DNA of 64,000 nt from Allobosea sp. LC85 (GTDB lineage: Bacteria; Pseudomonadota; Alphaproteobacteria; Rhizobiales; Beijerinckiaceae): assembly GCF_000735605.1 (NCBI RefSeq), contig NZ_JPKG01000017.1:1-64000 (forward strand), written 5' to 3'. Position numbers and translations under genes: made by a program. The notes beneath the pieces were generated by a model. The model worked only from the letters and a program-made list of their open reading frames with translations. It was not told the DNA's origin and ran no database searches. Below, piece by piece: positions 61,892 through 64,000 of this stretch (positions are counted from its first letter, which is position 1; each line of letters opens with the position of its first letter).

Positions 61892-62292
61892 GAAGGTGCC
61901 AGCCGGCCTGTAAGCCGGGTTCTGGATGGCCGGCGCATTGCTACGCCGACGTGACGGCCATTCCTCTGGGACGCACATTGCTGTGCGCCTCGAGCAACCA
62001 ACCCGGACGACCAGGCCTGGAAACCGGCCCCCTCGCCCTTGCGGGAGAGGCATCGTCCCTATTCGGTTTTGCTCCCGGTGGGGCTTGCCATGCCGTCCCC
62101 GTTGCCGGGTCCGCGGTGCGCTCTTACCGCACCTTTTCACCCTTACCCCGCGCCGAAGCGCGAGGCGGTTCGATCTCTGTGGCGCTTTCCCTGGGGTCGC
62201 CCCCGCCGGACGTTATCCGGCACCGTGTTTCCGTGGAGCCCGGACTTTCCTCCCCCGCGAACGGGAGCGGCCGTCCGGCCGACTGGCAGCGG
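61892..62292 (-). ncRNA. rnpB: RNase P RNA, type A
   Basis: On the minus strand the catalytic RNA that matures tRNA 5' ends. The ends TGCCAG (plus 62283-62288) and CTGGCA (plus 61897-61902) pair as P1. The universal GAGGAAAGTCCGGGCTCC core is at about 62252-62235, and the near-3' CCCGGCTTACAGG (61918-61906) is the CR-V consensus. The middle GGTAAGGGTGAAAAGGTGC block is also typical. About 400 nt, as in Rhizobiales. Exact ends are approximate. It lies convergent to the MBL gene and upstream of a lytic transglycosylase. Confidence 0.93.
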
Positions 62293-62346
62293 CGCTAGTG
62301 CGCCCTCCCCCGCCCCGCGTCAAGCGAGGCCGAGGCGGTTTGCCCG

Positions 62347-63045
62347 TCAATTCTGCGCGCTGATCGTGCGGACCTTGGCGCAATAGGTGCGGTTGGCGCC
62401 GCTCATGCGCTGGGCCATGTGCCCGCTCTGGTATTTCATCACAGTGCGGCAGGTATCGCCGCCGGCCAGGCGGTAGGCTTCCGCCAGATATTTCACGGCG
62501 TAGCGGGCATTGGTCTCGGCATCGAGCAAACCGCTGGCGCTACCGGTATAGCCCATGCCGCGCGCGGTCTGGTGGCGGATCTGCATCAGCCCATAATTGC
62601 CGGCATTCGAGGCCCGGGGGTTGTAGCGGCTCTCGATGCGCACGACCGCGTCGGCCAGCGCAAACGGAACGCCATTGGCGGCGGCGTGGCGCGCAACGAT
62701 GGCCTTGAGCCCGTCGGCACCAGCCGGAGCGGCCAGCGTCCGGGGGCGGCCGTTGCTTGCCGTCACGCCCTCATCCGCGACCGGGGCTGCCGCAGTCAAA
62801 GCGGCCACAGCGGTACGGCGGCTGGCGCTCGCCTTGGCGCGCTTTCCACGCTCCGCCGGAGCGGCGCTCTCGGTCTTCGAGGTCGCCGAACCGGCCTCCT
62901 GCGCAGATGCCTCACGCTTGATTTCCGCGTCCCGGACGATGAAGGCGAGAGCATCGCTCTCGCTGTTCGTAGCAGCCTTGGCAGGCTGCAAAGAGGCGAG
63001 GCAAATCATGAGCGCGGCAGCAGCACCGCTGGAGGTATATTTCAT
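62347..63045 (-). CDS. lytic transglycosylase (SLT domain)
   Basis: A 232-residue murein lyase. Signal peptide 1-24 (cleaved after AKA), a low-complexity Ala/Ser/Arg linker, then the goose-lysozyme-like SLT domain from about 112. Catalytic E138 is in VVRIESRYNP, and GLMQI at 152-156 plus ALAEAYR-like YLAEAYRLAGG follow. It cleaves glycan strands to 1,6-anhydro products in the periplasm. Usually linked to cell-wall turnover or secretion-channel assembly; here it is alone, after rnpB. Confidence 0.9.
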   Translation of the reverse strand: MKYTSSGAAAALMICLASLQPAKAATNSESDALAFIVRDAEIKREASAQEAGSATSKTESAAPAERGKRAKASASRRTAVAALTAAAPVADEGVTASNGRPRTLAAPAGADGLKAIVARHAAANGVPFALADAVVRIESRYNPRASNAGNYGLMQIRHQTARGMGYTGSASGLLDAETNARYAVKYLAEAYRLAGGDTCRTVMKYQSGHMAQRMSGANRTYCAKVRTISAQN

Positions 63046-63509
63046 CTTTTGTGGACCCCATCCATCAGAAAGGCGTTTGATGGGGAGACCGAACTGATCG
63101 GAGAATGTGTTGATAATCTGACGACTGGCAGGGCGAATCTAAACTATACTCGGCGCAAATTTTTATTAATGCCTTTACTACGATAGAGGTATTCATCGTG
63201 TATTATCCGACATCGCGAACACGCTGCCAAAGCGTTCGCAACCGGGGCGAGCCGAATCAAACCATTGCCCCATTGCTGACGTATTCCGGGTCGAAAGCCG
63301 CATTTGTCCTCATTTTCCACCACCCGGAGGATCGCGCGGCCGCCGGAAGAGCCCCCGAGCGACCCCTGCCACCCCGTCTGCGCGACATCTGCCATGCCCT
63401 GGGTCGCTTCGCCTGTCGCTTGCGGGCGGTTTTCGTCGGACTGGGCTTGGATGGCCCGGCGGGACCGGGCAAACTGCGCGCGGGGCTGAATCGGGGAGTT
63501 GCCTGAACG
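63046..63509. other. intergenic region, divergent genes, no gene recognised
   Basis: 464 bases between the lytic transglycosylase and the TerB-like gene. 63130-63200 is AT-rich, holding likely promoter sequence. A 102-codon GTG frame at 63198 has no ribosome site or recognisable domain and is not called. Confidence 0.5.
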
Positions 63510-64000
63510 ATGGTTTCGTCTTTTTGGGGCGCGCTCGGTGGCGGCGGTCTTGGACTGGCGCTGGGCGGCCCGCTCGGCGCGCTGGTCGGTGCGCTTGCCG
63601 GCCATGTCCTGGTCGATCGCGAGGGGGCGCCCTTCGCTCCCGCACCGCGCGAGCTGATTTTCACGACCGGACTGGTTGCCCTCTCCGCGAAGATGGCCCG
63701 CTCCGACGGTGTCGTCACCCGCGACGAGGTCGCTGCCTTCGAGCGGATCGTCACGGTGCCTCCCGAGCACGAGGCCCGGATTGAGAGCCTGTTCGATCTC
63801 GCCAAGCAGACAAGCGCCGGCTTCGAGGCCTACGCCACGCAGATCGCCGAGAGCTTCAAGGATGAGCCGGCGCTGCTCGAGGATGTGCTCGACGGGCTGT
63901 TCCTGATCGCCGCAGCCGACGGCGCGATCCACGAGGCCGAGCATGACTATCTGCGCAATGTGGCGCAGATCTTCTCGATCAACGCCGCTGGTTTTGCCCG
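63510..64000 (+). CDS. TerB/DjlA-like protein, N-terminal part
   Basis: ATG 63510 opens a frame that is still open at the window end (163 codons seen). MVSSFWGALGGGGLGLALGG then LGALVGALAGHVLVD is a glycine-zipper membrane segment, as in DjlA, which inserts by such a motif. From about residue 50 (FTTGLVALSAKMARSDGVVTRDEV, EDVLDGLFLIAAADGAIHEAEHDYL) it is a TerB domain with its acidic metal-like residues. A C-terminal J domain, expected for DjlA, would lie beyond the window. Confidence 0.8.
   Translation, partial: MVSSFWGALGGGGLGLALGGPLGALVGALAGHVLVDREGAPFAPAPRELIFTTGLVALSAKMARSDGVVTRDEVAAFERIVTVPPEHEARIESLFDLAKQTSAGFEAYATQIAESFKDEPALLEDVLDGLFLIAAADGAIHEAEHDYLRNVAQIFSINAAGFA

Noticed and set aside
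63198..63506. A 102-codon GTG frame upstream of the TerB-like gene
   Set aside because: No ribosome site, no domain and a Pro/Arg-rich composition; it overlaps probable promoter sequence.

Overview
The window reads as chromosomal DNA of a high-GC alphaproteobacterium, most likely order Hyphomicrobiales and perhaps close to Bosea. Four things point there: a circularly permuted two-piece tmRNA followed by an alpha-type sspB, a division and cell-wall (dcw) cluster running on into lpxC, bamD and recN, a CtrA-type TTAA-N7-TTAA box beside the ftsQA genes, and a btaAB pair for betaine lipids. The genus is inference only. Almost everything is core gene content. I see no insertion sequence, prophage, CRISPR array or tRNA.

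Layout. 1-2065 (minus): the 5' end of hflK, cut by the window edge, then thyA, an SSAT-like acetyltransferase and folA joined by 4-base start/stop overlaps. 2255-5483 (plus): a PepSY-like secreted protein, ssrA (tmRNA), its ClpXP adaptor sspB, fumC and two small proteins. 5586-10731 (minus): a 1201-residue AsmA-like protein and an FAD-linked (D-lactate type) dehydrogenase. 10981-21080: thioesterase, DUF427, an ion channel, btaAB with a candidate Pho box, msrB, an AidB-like acyl-CoA dehydrogenase, uvrD, a GNAT and prmA. 21124-28057: two small proteins, an aminopeptidase P, azlCD with an AraC regulator, and a NepI-like exporter divergent from a second AraC regulator. 28134-36020: ligA, then a block (DUF2189, small secreted and membrane proteins, orphan ABC binding protein, DEAD-box helicase) lying between ligA and recN.

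36177-59357 (minus) is the dcw superoperon. In transcription order it is mraZ, rsmH, ftsL, ftsI, murE, murF, mraY, murD, ftsW, murG, murC, murB, ddl, ftsQ, ftsA, ftsZ, then a strong terminator, then lpxC, bamD and recN. It supplies the cytoplasmic and lipid-linked steps of peptidoglycan synthesis plus the divisome core, followed by the committed lipid A enzyme and an outer-membrane assembly lipoprotein. Two regulatory sites stand out: a 10-bp-phased TGGGN repeat array over the mraZ promoter (MraZ box) and a perfect CtrA box just upstream of ddl-ftsQ-ftsA.

59711-64000: ohrR/ohr divergent pair with a perfect palindromic operator, a secreted metallo-beta-lactamase-fold protein, rnpB (RNase P RNA, minus), a lytic transglycosylase and the start of a TerB/DjlA-like protein that runs off the right edge.

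No clearly new system was found. The observations most worth following up are the regulatory sites (MraZ box, CtrA box, Pho box, tandem TCGCA-NN-TGCGA palindromes), the triplicated 19-bp unit that carries two converging stop codons, and the AT-rich regulatory island before the orphan binding protein.
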